From assembly GCF_001310225.1 (NCBI RefSeq), contig NZ_CP012898.1, positions 1,984,001-2,048,000 on the forward strand: DNA of 64,000 nucleotides, given 5' to 3'. Under the pieces are notes generated by a model. That model saw only the letters and a program-made list of their open reading frames with translations, was not told the origin of the DNA and made no database searches. The position numbers and the translations under genes are program-made. This stretch comes from Pseudalgibacter alginicilyticus. Its GTDB lineage: Bacteria; Bacteroidota; Bacteroidia; Flavobacteriales; Flavobacteriaceae. Below are positions 8,159 to 16,111 of the stretch, piece by piece. Position 1 is the stretch's first letter. Each line of letters starts with the position of its first letter.

Positions 8159-9268
8159 ATGAATAACAAAACTATCAATTATCATTATTCATTAGATGTA
8201 TTAGGCTTTATTGCCATAATATTTATACTATATGTTTTAAAACCCATCATAATCCCATTATTATTAGCAATGATATTGGCGGTTATGATTTTTCCTGTTC
8301 AACGGTTTTTTGAACGTAGATGGAAATGTAACAGGTTAATGGCAACCATAGTTTCCATTTTCATTATTTTTACTATAACATCAATCTTAATTCTAATAAT
8401 TTATTTTCAACTTAGTAGCTTAAGTAATAACGGAGAAAACTATGCTACAAAAATATCTGAACTCTATTACAAACTCATCGGACAATTTGAAAACAGTTTA
8501 AACATAAGTAAAGGAAACTCCATTGCTAATGATTTAAAAGTTGAAAATCTAATCAAAGGCAACTTTGAAAAAATAGGCGAATTCATATCGCAATCAGGTT
8601 CCTTAATAAGTGATCTTTTTCTAATTCCTATCTATTTATTTTTCTTTTTGTACTATAGACGATTTTTAAGAGTGTTTTTATATAAGCTGTATAAAAACAA
8701 AACAAAATCTTTTTTAAATAGTATGGTAAGAAAAATATATAATGTGCAAAGAAACTATTTAGTAGGTTTAACAAAAGTTATTATTATAGTTGGTATTTTA
8801 AATAGTGCAGGACTACTTATTTTAGGTATAAAAAACGCTATTTTCTTTGGTTTTTTTGCGGCTATACTTCTTATAATTCCTTATATAGGCATTATAATCG
8901 GCTCACTTATTCCCGCCATAATAGCTTTAGCTACAAAAGATAGTGCATGGTACGCTTTTGGTGTTATTGCTATTTTCTGGTTCATTCAATTTCTTGAAGG
9001 CAATTTTATCACTCCAAAAATAACAGGATCTAAAGTAAGCATGAATGCCTTTATAGCCATCCTGTCTCTTATTGTTTTTTCTATGCTCTGGGGTATTTTC
9101 GGTATGGTTATAGCTCTTCCTATTGTTGCATCATTAAAAATAATTTTTGACAATACCCCTTCGTTAAGCGCATACGGGTTTTTAATAGGAGAACCTATAG
9201 ATAGACATTTACAGAATAGAACAATGAATCGATTAAAACGTTGGAAAGAAATAAAAAATAAAAAATAA
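8159..9268 (+). CDS. AI-2E family (PerM/YdiK-like) membrane transporter
   Basis: The 369-residue protein has about eight hydrophobic segments: two at the N-terminus (about 12-50), one near 60-85, a soluble loop of about 60 residues (KISELYYKLIGQFENSL), then five or so between 155 and 345. The late LPIVASLKIIFD and GNFITPKITGS motifs are those of the AI-2E transporter family. Members export small molecules or, in some cases, act as Na+/H+ or osmotic transporters; the AI-2 name should not be taken as proof of substrate. It starts 104 bp after csbD and precedes the signalling operon. In this setting a role in osmotic or envelope stress is likely but inferred. Confidence 0.88.
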   Translation: MNNKTINYHYSLDVLGFIAIIFILYVLKPIIIPLLLAMILAVMIFPVQRFFERRWKCNRLMATIVSIFIIFTITSILILIIYFQLSSLSNNGENYATKISELYYKLIGQFENSLNISKGNSIANDLKVENLIKGNFEKIGEFISQSGSLISDLFLIPIYLFFFLYYRRFLRVFLYKLYKNKTKSFLNSMVRKIYNVQRNYLVGLTKVIIIVGILNSAGLLILGIKNAIFFGFFAAILLIIPYIGIIIGSLIPAIIALATKDSAWYAFGVIAIFWFIQFLEGNFITPKITGSKVSMNAFIAILSLIVFSMLWGIFGMVIALPIVASLKIIFDNTPSLSAYGFLIGEPIDRHLQNRTMNRLKRWKEIKNKK

Positions 9269-9302
9269 TGTTCTAAATTTACAAGAATCAATAAAAACGA
9301 TA

Positions 9303-9863
9303 ATGACATTATATTTAAAATTCGATTTCAATGCAATCTGTAAAAAAATTTTAGAAGATACCCTAAAAGCTCACAATATAAAACACAAAATTATTGGTTT
9401 TGGCGAAGTTGATATTCAAGAAAAATTAGTTCCAGAAAAATTAGAATCACTTACGGAGTCCTTAAATGAATATCATATTGAAATTGTAGAAAACCAAAAA
9501 AGTATTTTAGTTCAGAAAATAAAAGACACTATTATTGACATGATTTTTAATGAAGATACCATTGTTAATGTAAAAACCTCAGCATATTTAGCAGACACAC
9601 TTGAGCATAGCTATGGTTATCTTTCTAATTTATTTTCAGAAGTTACCTATACGTCCATTGAAAATTTCATCATACTACAAAAAATTGAATACGCTAAGCA
9701 ACTCATCATCAACGATAATTTTAGTTTAACAGAAATAGCTTTTAAGCTTAATTATTCTAGTGTAGCACATTTAAGCACGCAGTTTAAAAACACCACAGGT
9801 ATCACACCTTCTGCTTTCCAAAGAATTATCATGAAAAGACGCGAAATAAACCAACAAAAATAA
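9303..9863 (+). CDS. AraC-family transcriptional regulator
   Basis: The 186-residue protein has two parts. The C-terminal part (about 80-180) is an AraC DNA-binding domain with two helix-turn-helix units, including SLTEIAFKLNYSSVAHLSTQFK and the closing TGITPSAFQR motif. The N-terminal 70 residues form an alpha/beta domain (YLKFDFNAICKKILEDTL to IEIVENQ) that is not a receiver or cupin domain and may be a ferredoxin-like sensor or dimer fold. It starts 34 bp after the AI-2E gene and leads a three-gene operon with a receiver protein and a kinase. It is the only DNA-binding protein in the island and so the best candidate for its transcriptional control. Confidence 0.88.
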   Translation: MTLYLKFDFNAICKKILEDTLKAHNIKHKIIGFGEVDIQEKLVPEKLESLTESLNEYHIEIVENQKSILVQKIKDTIIDMIFNEDTIVNVKTSAYLADTLEHSYGYLSNLFSEVTYTSIENFIILQKIEYAKQLIINDNFSLTEIAFKLNYSSVAHLSTQFKNTTGITPSAFQRIIMKRREINQQK

Positions 9864-9874
9864 GCCTACCATTT

Positions 9875-10321
9875 ATGAAAGAAGACTATGTTCATATTAT
9901 ACTTGCAGATGATGACGAAGACGACCGTATGTTTTTTACAGAAGTTTTTGACGAATTAAAAATTGCCACCAAAGTAAAAACCTTTAATGATGGTGTCTAC
10001 TTGATGGATTATTTAAATACAGATGACTGTATTTTGCCTCATGTACTGTTTTTAGATTTAAACATGCCTCGAAAATCTGGATTAGAATGTTTAAACGAAA
10101 TCAAGTCTAATCCCAAATTTAATGATATTGCTATTGCTATTTATTCAACTTCAGCATCAGAAGAGGATATTGAAAAAACCTTTATACAGGGTGCTAATAT
10201 TTACATAAAAAAGCCTAGCAGCTTTAAGGTTCTAAAAAAAATACTTTCTGAAGTTGTTACCACTAATTGGCAATACCAAACAAACGGTTTGAATAAAGAT
10301 AATTTTCTATTAAGATTATAA
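9875..10321 (+). CDS. Single-domain response regulator (Rcp1-like CheY fold)
   Basis: The 148-residue protein is almost only a receiver domain. The acidic pocket is ADDDEDD (residues 11-17), the phospho-acceptor is D61 in FLDLNMP, the conserved Ser/Thr is in IYSTSAS (about 94) and the lysine is in IYIKKPSS (about 113). No output domain follows. It lies 11 bp after the AraC gene and 5 bp before the kinase gene, so the kinase is its likely phosphodonor. Receiver-only proteins next to phytochrome-like kinases often pass signal by protein contact. What it contacts here is not evident. Confidence 0.92.
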   Translation: MKEDYVHIILADDDEDDRMFFTEVFDELKIATKVKTFNDGVYLMDYLNTDDCILPHVLFLDLNMPRKSGLECLNEIKSNPKFNDIAIAIYSTSASEEDIEKTFIQGANIYIKKPSSFKVLKKILSEVVTTNWQYQTNGLNKDNFLLRL

Positions 10322-10326
10322 TTTAT

Positions 10327-12111
10327 ATGCCACACAGAATATACAAAGCACCTTGGTTTATCAAAAGCGTATTTTTTGCTTGCTCATTTGTTATTCTTTT
10401 TATTGGCGGCATGACTTATAGAAGCATGAATGATTTATCAAAATCATCAGACTTAGTAAGTCATACCTATAAAATAAATGTAGAACTTGAGCAGGTACTA
10501 TCCTACTTAAAGGATGCTGAAACAGGACAGCGTGGCTTTATAATTACTAATAACCCCTTATATTTAGAACCCTACGAAACTGGTAGAGAAAACATCAACA
10601 ATAGTTTTGCAGAACTTAATGCATTAACTAAAAACAATAGCATCCAACAAAGAAACTTAAAAGAATTAAACCAACTTATAGATACCCGCTTAGCCTGTTT
10701 TCAAAAATCTTTTAGATTTTCATCTGTCACAGATTTAGAAAACCCAAACTTTAAAGAATATTTTCATGAAGGATATGAGGCCATGAATGCGGTTAGAAAC
10801 AAGATTCACGAAATGATAGCTTTAGAAAACAAGCTACTAAAAGAACAAAAAAGTAACCTACAAGAAAACTTAAGATTTACCCCTATATTTTTATATATAG
10901 TACTCTTAATATCATTGTTTTTAATGTACGTTGCCTATTCAAAAATAAATTCTAACTTAAAAACATTAAAAAAATCTAATGCACAATTAAAAATCTTCAA
11001 AGAATCTGCTAACCTATCAGAAATTGTAAGCCAACATGGAAACTGGGTTTGGCATATCGATGAAAATAAATTTATTTATTCAGATAATTTTTATCGCTTA
11101 TTAGGGGAAAACCCCCAATCTTTTGAACCATCTATTGAAAATTTCATGCGTTTTGTTCACATCAAAGATCGTAAAAAGCTAAGCAAAGCGTTTGAAAAAA
11201 TGATGAATATTAAGGATTTACCTTTTGTTCATTTTAGAGTAACCCATAAAAGTGGAAAAATAAAGCAATTAAAAGTTTACGGTAAGATATTAACTAATAG
11301 TGAAGGCAAAAAACAGCTCATTGCAACTTTTACCGATATAACAGATGAAATAAAAAACCAAAACAAATTAGAGGAACGAAACTTAGAGTTAGAAAGAAAC
11401 AATAAAGAGCTGTCTGCTTTTAATTATGTTGCTAGTCATGATTTACAAGAACCATTAAGAAAAATACAAACCTTTTTATCTCGTTTGGAGGAGAAAGAAT
11501 CTGAAAATCTTTCAAAATCTGGTATAACCTATATAAAAAGAATCAATACGGCTGCAAGCAGAATGCGTTCTCTTATTGATGATTTATTACAATTTTCCAG
11601 AACAAACAAAGCTGATAAATCAATGGAAAAGTCAAATCTGAACTCGCTCTTAGAAGGCGCTAAACAAGATTTAGCTGAAGTTATTACAAAAGAAAAAGCG
11701 ATTATAAAAACAGATACTTTTCCAACAATTAAAGTTATACCATTCCAAATACAGCAATTATTTTTAAATTTAATTAACAACTCTATTAAATATAAGTCAC
11801 CAGAAAGAATTCCTGAAATAAACATCACTTACAGCAAAATAAAAGCCAGTGAAGATTCTAACATAAAAAAAACAAAAAGTACTTTTTATCATAAAATTAC
11901 TTTTACCGACAATGGTATTGGCTTTGAAAACTCATATGCTGAAAAAATATTTATCCTTTTTAACAGACTTCATAACAAAGATGAATATTCAGGAACTGGT
12001 ATCGGACTATCTATTTGTAAAAAAATTGTAGAAAACCACAAAGGCTATATTACCGCTTATGGAATACCTAATAAAGGCGCTACATTTACAATTTACTTAC
12101 CAGTAAAATAA
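10327..12111 (+). CDS. CHASE3-PAS sensor histidine kinase
   Basis: The 594-residue kinase has TM1 (about 12-31), a periplasmic CHASE3 domain (about 35-180) with its signature DAETGQRGF, TM2 (about 186-205), a PAS domain (about 230-345), a HisKA domain with H371 in VASHDLQEPLRK, and a HATPase domain with the N box INNSIKY, DNGIGF and GTGIGLSI. The class resembles phytochrome-type kinases that work with receiver-only proteins like its 5-bp upstream neighbour. The signal sensed by CHASE3 is unknown for most members. It has no fused receiver, so phosphate most probably goes to the D61 protein. It ends the operon and is followed by about 457 bp of non-coding sequence. Confidence 0.93.
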   Translation: MPHRIYKAPWFIKSVFFACSFVILFIGGMTYRSMNDLSKSSDLVSHTYKINVELEQVLSYLKDAETGQRGFIITNNPLYLEPYETGRENINNSFAELNALTKNNSIQQRNLKELNQLIDTRLACFQKSFRFSSVTDLENPNFKEYFHEGYEAMNAVRNKIHEMIALENKLLKEQKSNLQENLRFTPIFLYIVLLISLFLMYVAYSKINSNLKTLKKSNAQLKIFKESANLSEIVSQHGNWVWHIDENKFIYSDNFYRLLGENPQSFEPSIENFMRFVHIKDRKKLSKAFEKMMNIKDLPFVHFRVTHKSGKIKQLKVYGKILTNSEGKKQLIATFTDITDEIKNQNKLEERNLELERNNKELSAFNYVASHDLQEPLRKIQTFLSRLEEKESENLSKSGITYIKRINTAASRMRSLIDDLLQFSRTNKADKSMEKSNLNSLLEGAKQDLAEVITKEKAIIKTDTFPTIKVIPFQIQQLFLNLINNSIKYKSPERIPEINITYSKIKASEDSNIKKTKSTFYHKITFTDNGIGFENSYAEKIFILFNRLHNKDEYSGTGIGLSICKKIVENHKGYITAYGIPNKGATFTIYLPVK

Positions 12112-12568
12112 GCATCATTATCCCCAATTAAAAACCACTAAAAATAAGATCCTTATAGACCTTATAATTACAGTATATCTTAGAAAAAAATACCATCCAC
12201 TTTAATCACTTATGATGAACTTCAAAACATATAGGCTTATAATACATTTTCTATTAGTTATTACTTCTGTTTTCTCATAACACTATTTCCCTTGAATCTA
12301 AAAAAAAGAGATAAAAAAACACTTTTAAAATTTCTCTCTAATTGACTGTTTCTTTTTTATTCGTTTCTGAAACTATTTCAATGTTATTAAATATTGTATA
12401 GACTCTATTTCTTTTATAACATACTATAATGTGCATTACTTATGCTAGCACCTTAGCAATTTCTAACATAAAATGTGGTAGAATGTGAATTTTATAAGTA
12501 TTGCAAAAAATGATGTAACACAAAAAGCTGAGAGGCGTTGCATCTTTGTAATGTATTAAAAGTTAAAA
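12112..12568 (+). other. Gene-free interval with a signal-peptide-like stub and a promoter
   Basis: No substantial open frame exists here on either strand. A 22-codon frame at 12212-12280 (starting MMNFKTYRLIIHFLL) looks like a secretion signal that runs into a stop, possibly the remnant of a lost secreted-protein gene or chance in A/T-rich DNA. The end of the interval carries the TGTAACA-type promoter of the next gene. I see no strong terminator for the kinase operon. Confidence 0.45.
12514..12548 (+). promoter_or_regulatory. TGTAACA-type promoter, same spacing as at dps
   Basis: TGTAACACAAAA begins at 12514 and CTTTG at 12544, exactly the 30-base offset found upstream of dps (7301 and 7331). 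The ATG of the lipoprotein gene follows 21 bp after CTTTG. The -7 box (GCATCTTTG) is a weaker match to TAnnTTTG. The pair suggests shared regulation of island genes by one sigma factor or activator. Confidence 0.5.
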
Positions 12569-13144
12569 ATGAATAAGTTAAAACAAAATAAAAAATCAGT
12601 TACCATTTTTCTGCTGAGTGTATCATTAATAATAGCACTCCTTATGTCGTGCAATTTCATGTTAGAAAACAAGAAAACAAATAGTAATGTTATAAGTACT
12701 TTAAATGAAGAAATAATCAACATCAACAAAAACGAAGCAAAAATATTAGTAAAAGCATCACAAAATAATTTAGACATTATAAAACTTTGCCAATTTATTG
12801 AAGATACAAAAGCAAAAAAAGATATCAAAAATTTAGCAAAAGATATTGAAAGTACACATGTTAAAATATTTAAAAGCTATAAGAAGGTAGCCTATGAAAA
12901 TTTAATTTCTATCCCCAAATATTCAAATATTGAAACTGAAATACTAAAAGCAGATTTTGTAAAAGATAGTATAATAGTAAACAAATTAGATTTAATCAGT
13001 AACAAAATAAACAATCAAATTAAACTTTTAAACACCTTATCTAAAACCACAGATAATGATGAATTAATAAAGTTTTCAGAAAAAACGAACACTATTCTAA
13101 AGTTAAAACTTGATGAAACAGAAAATACAATAAGCAAATTATAA
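12569..13144 (+). CDS. Lipoprotein resembling DUF4142 (predicted outer-membrane four-helix protein)
   Basis: The 191-residue protein has a hydrophobic signal (about 11-26) ending in a lipobox with Cys28 (LLMSCNF). The remainder is highly helical: INKNEAKILVKASQNNLDI, a central KDLAKDIESTHVKIFKSYKK-like stretch with a histidine, and DNDELIKFSEKTN near the end. This spacing is reminiscent of the DUF4142 family, which is found beside stress genes in many bacteria, but the match is weak and not certain. It is unusually lysine- and asparagine-rich. It opens the second transcription block of the island, under a promoter motif shared with dps. Function unknown. Confidence 0.65.
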   Translation: MNKLKQNKKSVTIFLLSVSLIIALLMSCNFMLENKKTNSNVISTLNEEIININKNEAKILVKASQNNLDIIKLCQFIEDTKAKKDIKNLAKDIESTHVKIFKSYKKVAYENLISIPKYSNIETEILKADFVKDSIIVNKLDLISNKINNQIKLLNTLSKTTDNDELIKFSEKTNTILKLKLDETENTISKL

Positions 13145-13250
13145 AAACAAAACATATGATAAGCCATCTATAGTAACAATTTCAACAGCAAATGAAAAAG
13201 CAATATAGATGATGCTAAAATAACCATTGAAAAGTAATAATATAAACTTC

Positions 13251-13694
13251 ATGAAAAAGAAATCAATTATATCCAAGGGTCTTATTGCATCAGGCATGTT
13301 GTATGCCAGTGTGAATGCTACAAACCCAACCAAAGAAGAAACTATTATAAAAACTAATTATCTAGAAGACCACAACATTACTGAATTTTACCAGTGGCGC
13401 ATAAAAACAGAATCTGGGATTTTTTCGGGGGCTTCACAAACCATAAATGAGGTAAATAAAGATATTAGCGCTTTAACACAAAACACTAAAGTTATTACCA
13501 AAAGTATCACACCTATAGTTATAAATAAAAATAAACTTGGTGAAAAAATTTACACGTGGTCCATTATTACAAAAAAGGGACATGCATCTGGGCAGTCATT
13601 AAGCCTTGAAGAGGCTAAAAACATGCTAAAATCATTACATACTGAAAAGGTAATGAAGTCTAATATTATTGAAACTAAAAACATATTGAAATAA
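13251..13694 (+). CDS. Exported protein with a two-fold internal repeat, function unknown
   Basis: I do not recognise a named family. The ATG at 13251 gives 147 residues beginning MKKKSIISKG with a hydrophobic signal-like stretch up to about 25; a TTG eight codons earlier is a less likely start. The mature part consists of two similar units of about 40 residues: FYQWRIKTESGIFSGAS and IYTWSIITKKGHASGQS, each followed by a helix containing a conserved Glu and spaced Leu/Val. The shared pattern is Y-x-W-x-I-x-T-x-x-G-x-x-S-G-x-S. The layout is loosely like the YegP/UPF0339 duplicated fold, but this is only a suggestion. It lies between a lipoprotein gene and a series of small membrane protein genes in the stress island. 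Confidence 0.7.
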   Translation: MKKKSIISKGLIASGMLYASVNATNPTKEETIIKTNYLEDHNITEFYQWRIKTESGIFSGASQTINEVNKDISALTQNTKVITKSITPIVINKNKLGEKIYTWSIITKKGHASGQSLSLEEAKNMLKSLHTEKVMKSNIIETKNILK

Positions 13695-13723
13695 TTAATA
13701 TTAACCATTAAAAGCAGCATATC

Positions 13724-13876
13724 ATGAGAAGTTTATTATACATCATTGCGGTAATCCTTGTAATAGGTTGGGCATTAGGATTTTTTGTTTACAGCTTAGG
13801 AGGATTGATTCACATATTATTAGTTATTGCTGTAATAGCAATATTATTAAGATTAATAGGCGGAAGGTCTGTCTAA
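13724..13876 (+). CDS. Small two-helix membrane protein (lmo0937/DUF5670 type)
   Basis: This 50-codon gene encodes MRSLLYIIAVILVIGW followed by a glycine-containing turn (FFVYSLGGLIH) and a second hydrophobic helix ending LLRLIGGRSV. Two membrane helices with a short charged tail is the pattern of the lmo0937-type small membrane proteins common in Bacteroidota and Firmicutes stress loci. It is 29 bp downstream of the repeat-protein gene and 39 bp upstream of the YtxH gene, with the same A-rich pre-start region. It is below the usual length cut-off for gene calling. Function unknown; a membrane stress role is inferred from context. Confidence 0.82.
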   Translation: MRSLLYIIAVILVIGWALGFFVYSLGGLIHILLVIAVIAILLRLIGGRSV

Positions 13877-13915
13877 ACCAAAATTTAAATACAAACAATT
13901 AAAAAATAAAAAATT

Positions 13916-14191
13916 ATGAAAACAAACAAAGCCATATTAGGCATTATAGCAGGCGTAGCAGTAGGAACCACTTTAGGCGTATTATTTGCCCCTGATAAAG
14001 GAGAAAAAACAAGAAAAAAAATAGCAGAAAAAACAATGGATGCTAAAGACAAATTAAAAGAAAGTTTCGATGATTTTATTGAAACTGCTTCAGAAAAATA
14101 TTCTTCCATCAAACAAGAAGGTGAAGAACTTTTAAAATCAAAAAAAGAAGATTTAAAAGATAAAATAATTAAAGAAACTAAAAAGGCCTAA
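13916..14191 (+). CDS. YtxH-domain (YqjD/ElaB-like) membrane-anchored stress protein
   Basis: The 91-residue protein has one N-terminal hydrophobic helix with the glycine-rich YtxH motif (IAGVAVGTTLGVLFAPDKG, about 10-28), immediately followed by the characteristic GEKTRKKI and a long charged amphipathic helix (KDKLKESFDDFIETASEKY). YtxH proteins are general-stress proteins of low known function; ribosome-binding YqjD/ElaB proteins of enterobacteria share the plan in reverse order. It lies 12 bp upstream of a holin-like gene, an arrangement like E. coli yqjD-yqjE. Co-transcription is very likely. Confidence 0.9.
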   Translation: MKTNKAILGIIAGVAVGTTLGVLFAPDKGEKTRKKIAEKTMDAKDKLKESFDDFIETASEKYSSIKQEGEELLKSKKEDLKDKIIKETKKA

Positions 14192-14203
14192 TAACAAAAA
14201 ACA

Positions 14204-14608
14204 ATGGAAACTCTATCAACACACATAGAAGCTGTTTACGAAAAAGCCAAAACTTATACTGAAACTAGTATTGAATTGTATAAACTCAACGCTATTGACA
14301 CAGCTTCAGACGTTACGTCATCCTTAGCGTTAAGGTTTGTCACACTGTTAGTTGTTTCCATGTTTACATTATTTGTAAACATTGCTATAAGCCTTTTTAT
14401 TGGAAAGCAAATAGGCGAATACTATTTAGGTTTTTTAATAGTGTCTGGATTTTATCTAATGCTCACACTTATAATCTATCTTTTTGGTGTCAAATTAGTA
14501 AAAACACCAATAAACAATTTGATTATAACCAAACTATTGAAAGACAAAAAATCACATAGTGTAACGCTTGATAATAACCAGGAAGCAAATGAAAACGTAC
14601 AAAAATAA
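14204..14608 (+). CDS. Phage-holin-like/YqjE-type membrane protein
   Basis: The 134-residue protein starts with an amphipathic helix (about 1-40), has two long hydrophobic helices (about 46-68 and 74-97) joined by a short GKQIGEYYLG turn, and ends in a charged tail. This is the pattern of the Phage_holin_3_6/YqjE family, which in chromosomes is paired with YqjD or YtxH-like genes rather than with phage lysis genes. No endolysin or phage gene is nearby, so a lysis role is not supported. It follows the YtxH gene by 12 bp and overlaps the next gene by 20 bp. Confidence 0.8.
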   Translation: METLSTHIEAVYEKAKTYTETSIELYKLNAIDTASDVTSSLALRFVTLLVVSMFTLFVNIAISLFIGKQIGEYYLGFLIVSGFYLMLTLIIYLFGVKLVKTPINNLIITKLLKDKKSHSVTLDNNQEANENVQK

Positions 14609-14915
14609 AAATCAAGAATTACAGGCAAAAATCATTGATCTAGAAAACAAGAAAACACAAGAGTTTTTAGCCTTAAAAACTGAACTTAATACTGCTTATG
14701 CTCAGCTTAAACCATCTAATTTATTAAAGAGAGCAGTAACAGATATTAAAGAGAAACCTGAAACAAAAAATAATTTATTTGAAATTTTAATAAGTCTAAC
14801 TGGAGGTTATGTTTCCAAAAAATTATTAGTAGGCAAATCAAATAGTTTAATTAAAAATATATTAGGCTATGCCGTACAGTACGTCTCAACAAAAGTAATT
14901 TCAAAAACCATTTAA
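14589..14915 (+). CDS. Small coiled-coil protein after the holin-like gene, function unknown
   Basis: The ATG at 14589 gives 108 residues and overlaps the end of the holin-like gene by 20 bp, a sign of translational coupling. Residues 5-45 (NKNQELQAKIIDLENKKTQ and on) form a predicted coiled coil. A second part (about 70-105) is weakly hydrophobic with glycines (EILISLTGGYVSKKLLVG). I do not recognise a named family. Its place in a YtxH, holin-like, small-protein series resembles the position of yqjK after yqjD-yqjE in enterobacteria, but no sequence similarity is claimed. Confidence 0.75.
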   Translation: MKTYKNKNQELQAKIIDLENKKTQEFLALKTELNTAYAQLKPSNLLKRAVTDIKEKPETKNNLFEILISLTGGYVSKKLLVGKSNSLIKNILGYAVQYVSTKVISKTI

Positions 14916-14925
14916 TCACAAAATT

Positions 14926-15591
14926 ATGAAAACAATAAAATCAATTATAGGATTGTGTGCAATAGCAATCATAGGCACTTCATGCCACGATGGAAAACAA
15001 CAAAAGGCCAAACATCACGTAGAGTCTTATTCAAACTACGTAGACTCTATTTCTAATTTAGATTTGGCTGAAGCTCATTCTAACTGGCAGCACATTGAAA
15101 GCAAATATGAAAAACACAAATCTCTTACTTCTGAAAACCTTCAAGGAGTTCAAGAACGTGAAGCCTTACAAAATGAGGTAGATAATTCAACCGTAAAATT
15201 TGAAGCTTATAAAGAGAAAATAATGTTAGAAAAACAGAACCAAGACTCATTTATGGATAAAAATAATTTTAGAACATCCCTTCTTGGGAAAAACTATGTG
15301 AATGATGACATGGCTTTTGAATGGATAGATAAAAACAACATTCTTAGTGTTTATCAAAACTTTGTAAATACAGTAGAAGCTAACAAAGACGATTATTCCA
15401 GAGAAGACTGGGATGAAATAAAATTATTATATGAAGCTATTGATACCAGAAAAAACACTGTTGAAAATGAAGGACTTTCAAGTGAAGATAACAGAAAAAT
15501 TGCAGCACTTAAATTAAAGTTTGCCCCTATGTATACCATGAATAGAATGGGTACAAAGACTGATGAAAATGCTAACGCTAAAAAACAATAA
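14926..15591 (+). CDS. Helical lipoprotein of unknown function
   Basis: The 221-residue protein has a signal with lipobox GTSC (Cys20). The mature region is mostly helical and highly charged: SNYVDSISNLDLAEAHSNWQ, then a 60-residue coiled coil and a second domain (about 110-200) with DMAFEWIDKNNILSVYQNF and EDWDEIKLLYEAID. The absence of an Asp at position +2 after the lipid cysteine (it is His) gives no clear inner-membrane retention signal. It lies 10 bp behind the coiled-coil gene in the stress island. Similar lipoproteins occur next to stress genes in related bacteria, but no activity is known to me. Confidence 0.78.
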   Translation: MKTIKSIIGLCAIAIIGTSCHDGKQQKAKHHVESYSNYVDSISNLDLAEAHSNWQHIESKYEKHKSLTSENLQGVQEREALQNEVDNSTVKFEAYKEKIMLEKQNQDSFMDKNNFRTSLLGKNYVNDDMAFEWIDKNNILSVYQNFVNTVEANKDDYSREDWDEIKLLYEAIDTRKNTVENEGLSSEDNRKIAALKLKFAPMYTMNRMGTKTDENANAKKQ

Positions 15592-15611
15592 TTAAATACA
15601 AATTTAAAAAT

Positions 15612-16079
15612 ATGAAAGGTATAATTATAGCAGCTGCACTACTAATTGGATGCTTTACAAGCCATGCTCAAGATCTTTCAAAAAATGCCTTAGGGCTCAG
15701 AGTAGGTGATAACGACGGTTTTGGAGGTGAAATATCATACCAACGTTATTTAAATGAGGGCAACCGATTAGAATTTGATTTAGGGTGGCGAGATTCCAAC
15801 AATGTAGATGCCTTTAAATTAGTAGGTTTATACCAATGGGTTATGCCTATAGACAACAACTTTAATTGGTTTGTTGGAGCCGGAGCTGGTATTGGATCAT
15901 TTGACGCAGGCCCAGTTGATGGCACTTTTGCATTGGTAGCTGGTGACATTGGAATTGAATATAATTTTGACATTCCATTAATGCTCTCACTTGATATGAG
16001 ACCCGAAATAGGTTTCAATGATGACTATAGTGACGATCTTGATTTAGACATAGCATTAGGAATTAGATATCAGTTTTAA
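15612..16079 (+). CDS. Outer-membrane beta-barrel protein (small porin-like)
   Basis: The 155-residue protein has a signal peptide (about 1-19, ending SHAQ) and alternating strand patterns such as GGEISYQRYLNEGNRLEFDLGW and WFVGAGAGIGSFD, closing with DLDIALGIRYQF, a typical C-terminal barrel strand ending in Phe. It is predicted to be a small eight-stranded OmpA/OmpX-like barrel in the outer membrane. The loop DDYSDDLDLD is acidic. It lies 20 bp after the lipoprotein gene within the stress island. A structural or sensing role at the outer membrane is inferred; the ligand is unknown. Confidence 0.85.
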   Translation: MKGIIIAAALLIGCFTSHAQDLSKNALGLRVGDNDGFGGEISYQRYLNEGNRLEFDLGWRDSNNVDAFKLVGLYQWVMPIDNNFNWFVGAGAGIGSFDAGPVDGTFALVAGDIGIEYNFDIPLMLSLDMRPEIGFNDDYSDDLDLDIALGIRYQF

Positions 16080-16111
16080 AAAAATGTTAAACAATTAAAA
16101 ATTAAAAAATT

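Noticed and set aside
8159-9268. Autoinducer-2 quorum-sensing exporter
   Set aside because: The AI-2E family name is historical; no LuxS or other AI-2 gene is in the window and many members serve other transport roles.
13227-13250. TTG start for the repeat protein
   Set aside because: The ATG at 13251 gives a proper signal-like N-terminus (MKKKSIISKG) and no extra conserved residues are lost.
14204-14608. Phage holin as evidence of a prophage
   Set aside because: No endolysin, capsid, integrase or other phage gene is nearby, and the pairing with a YtxH gene fits the chromosomal YqjE-type role.
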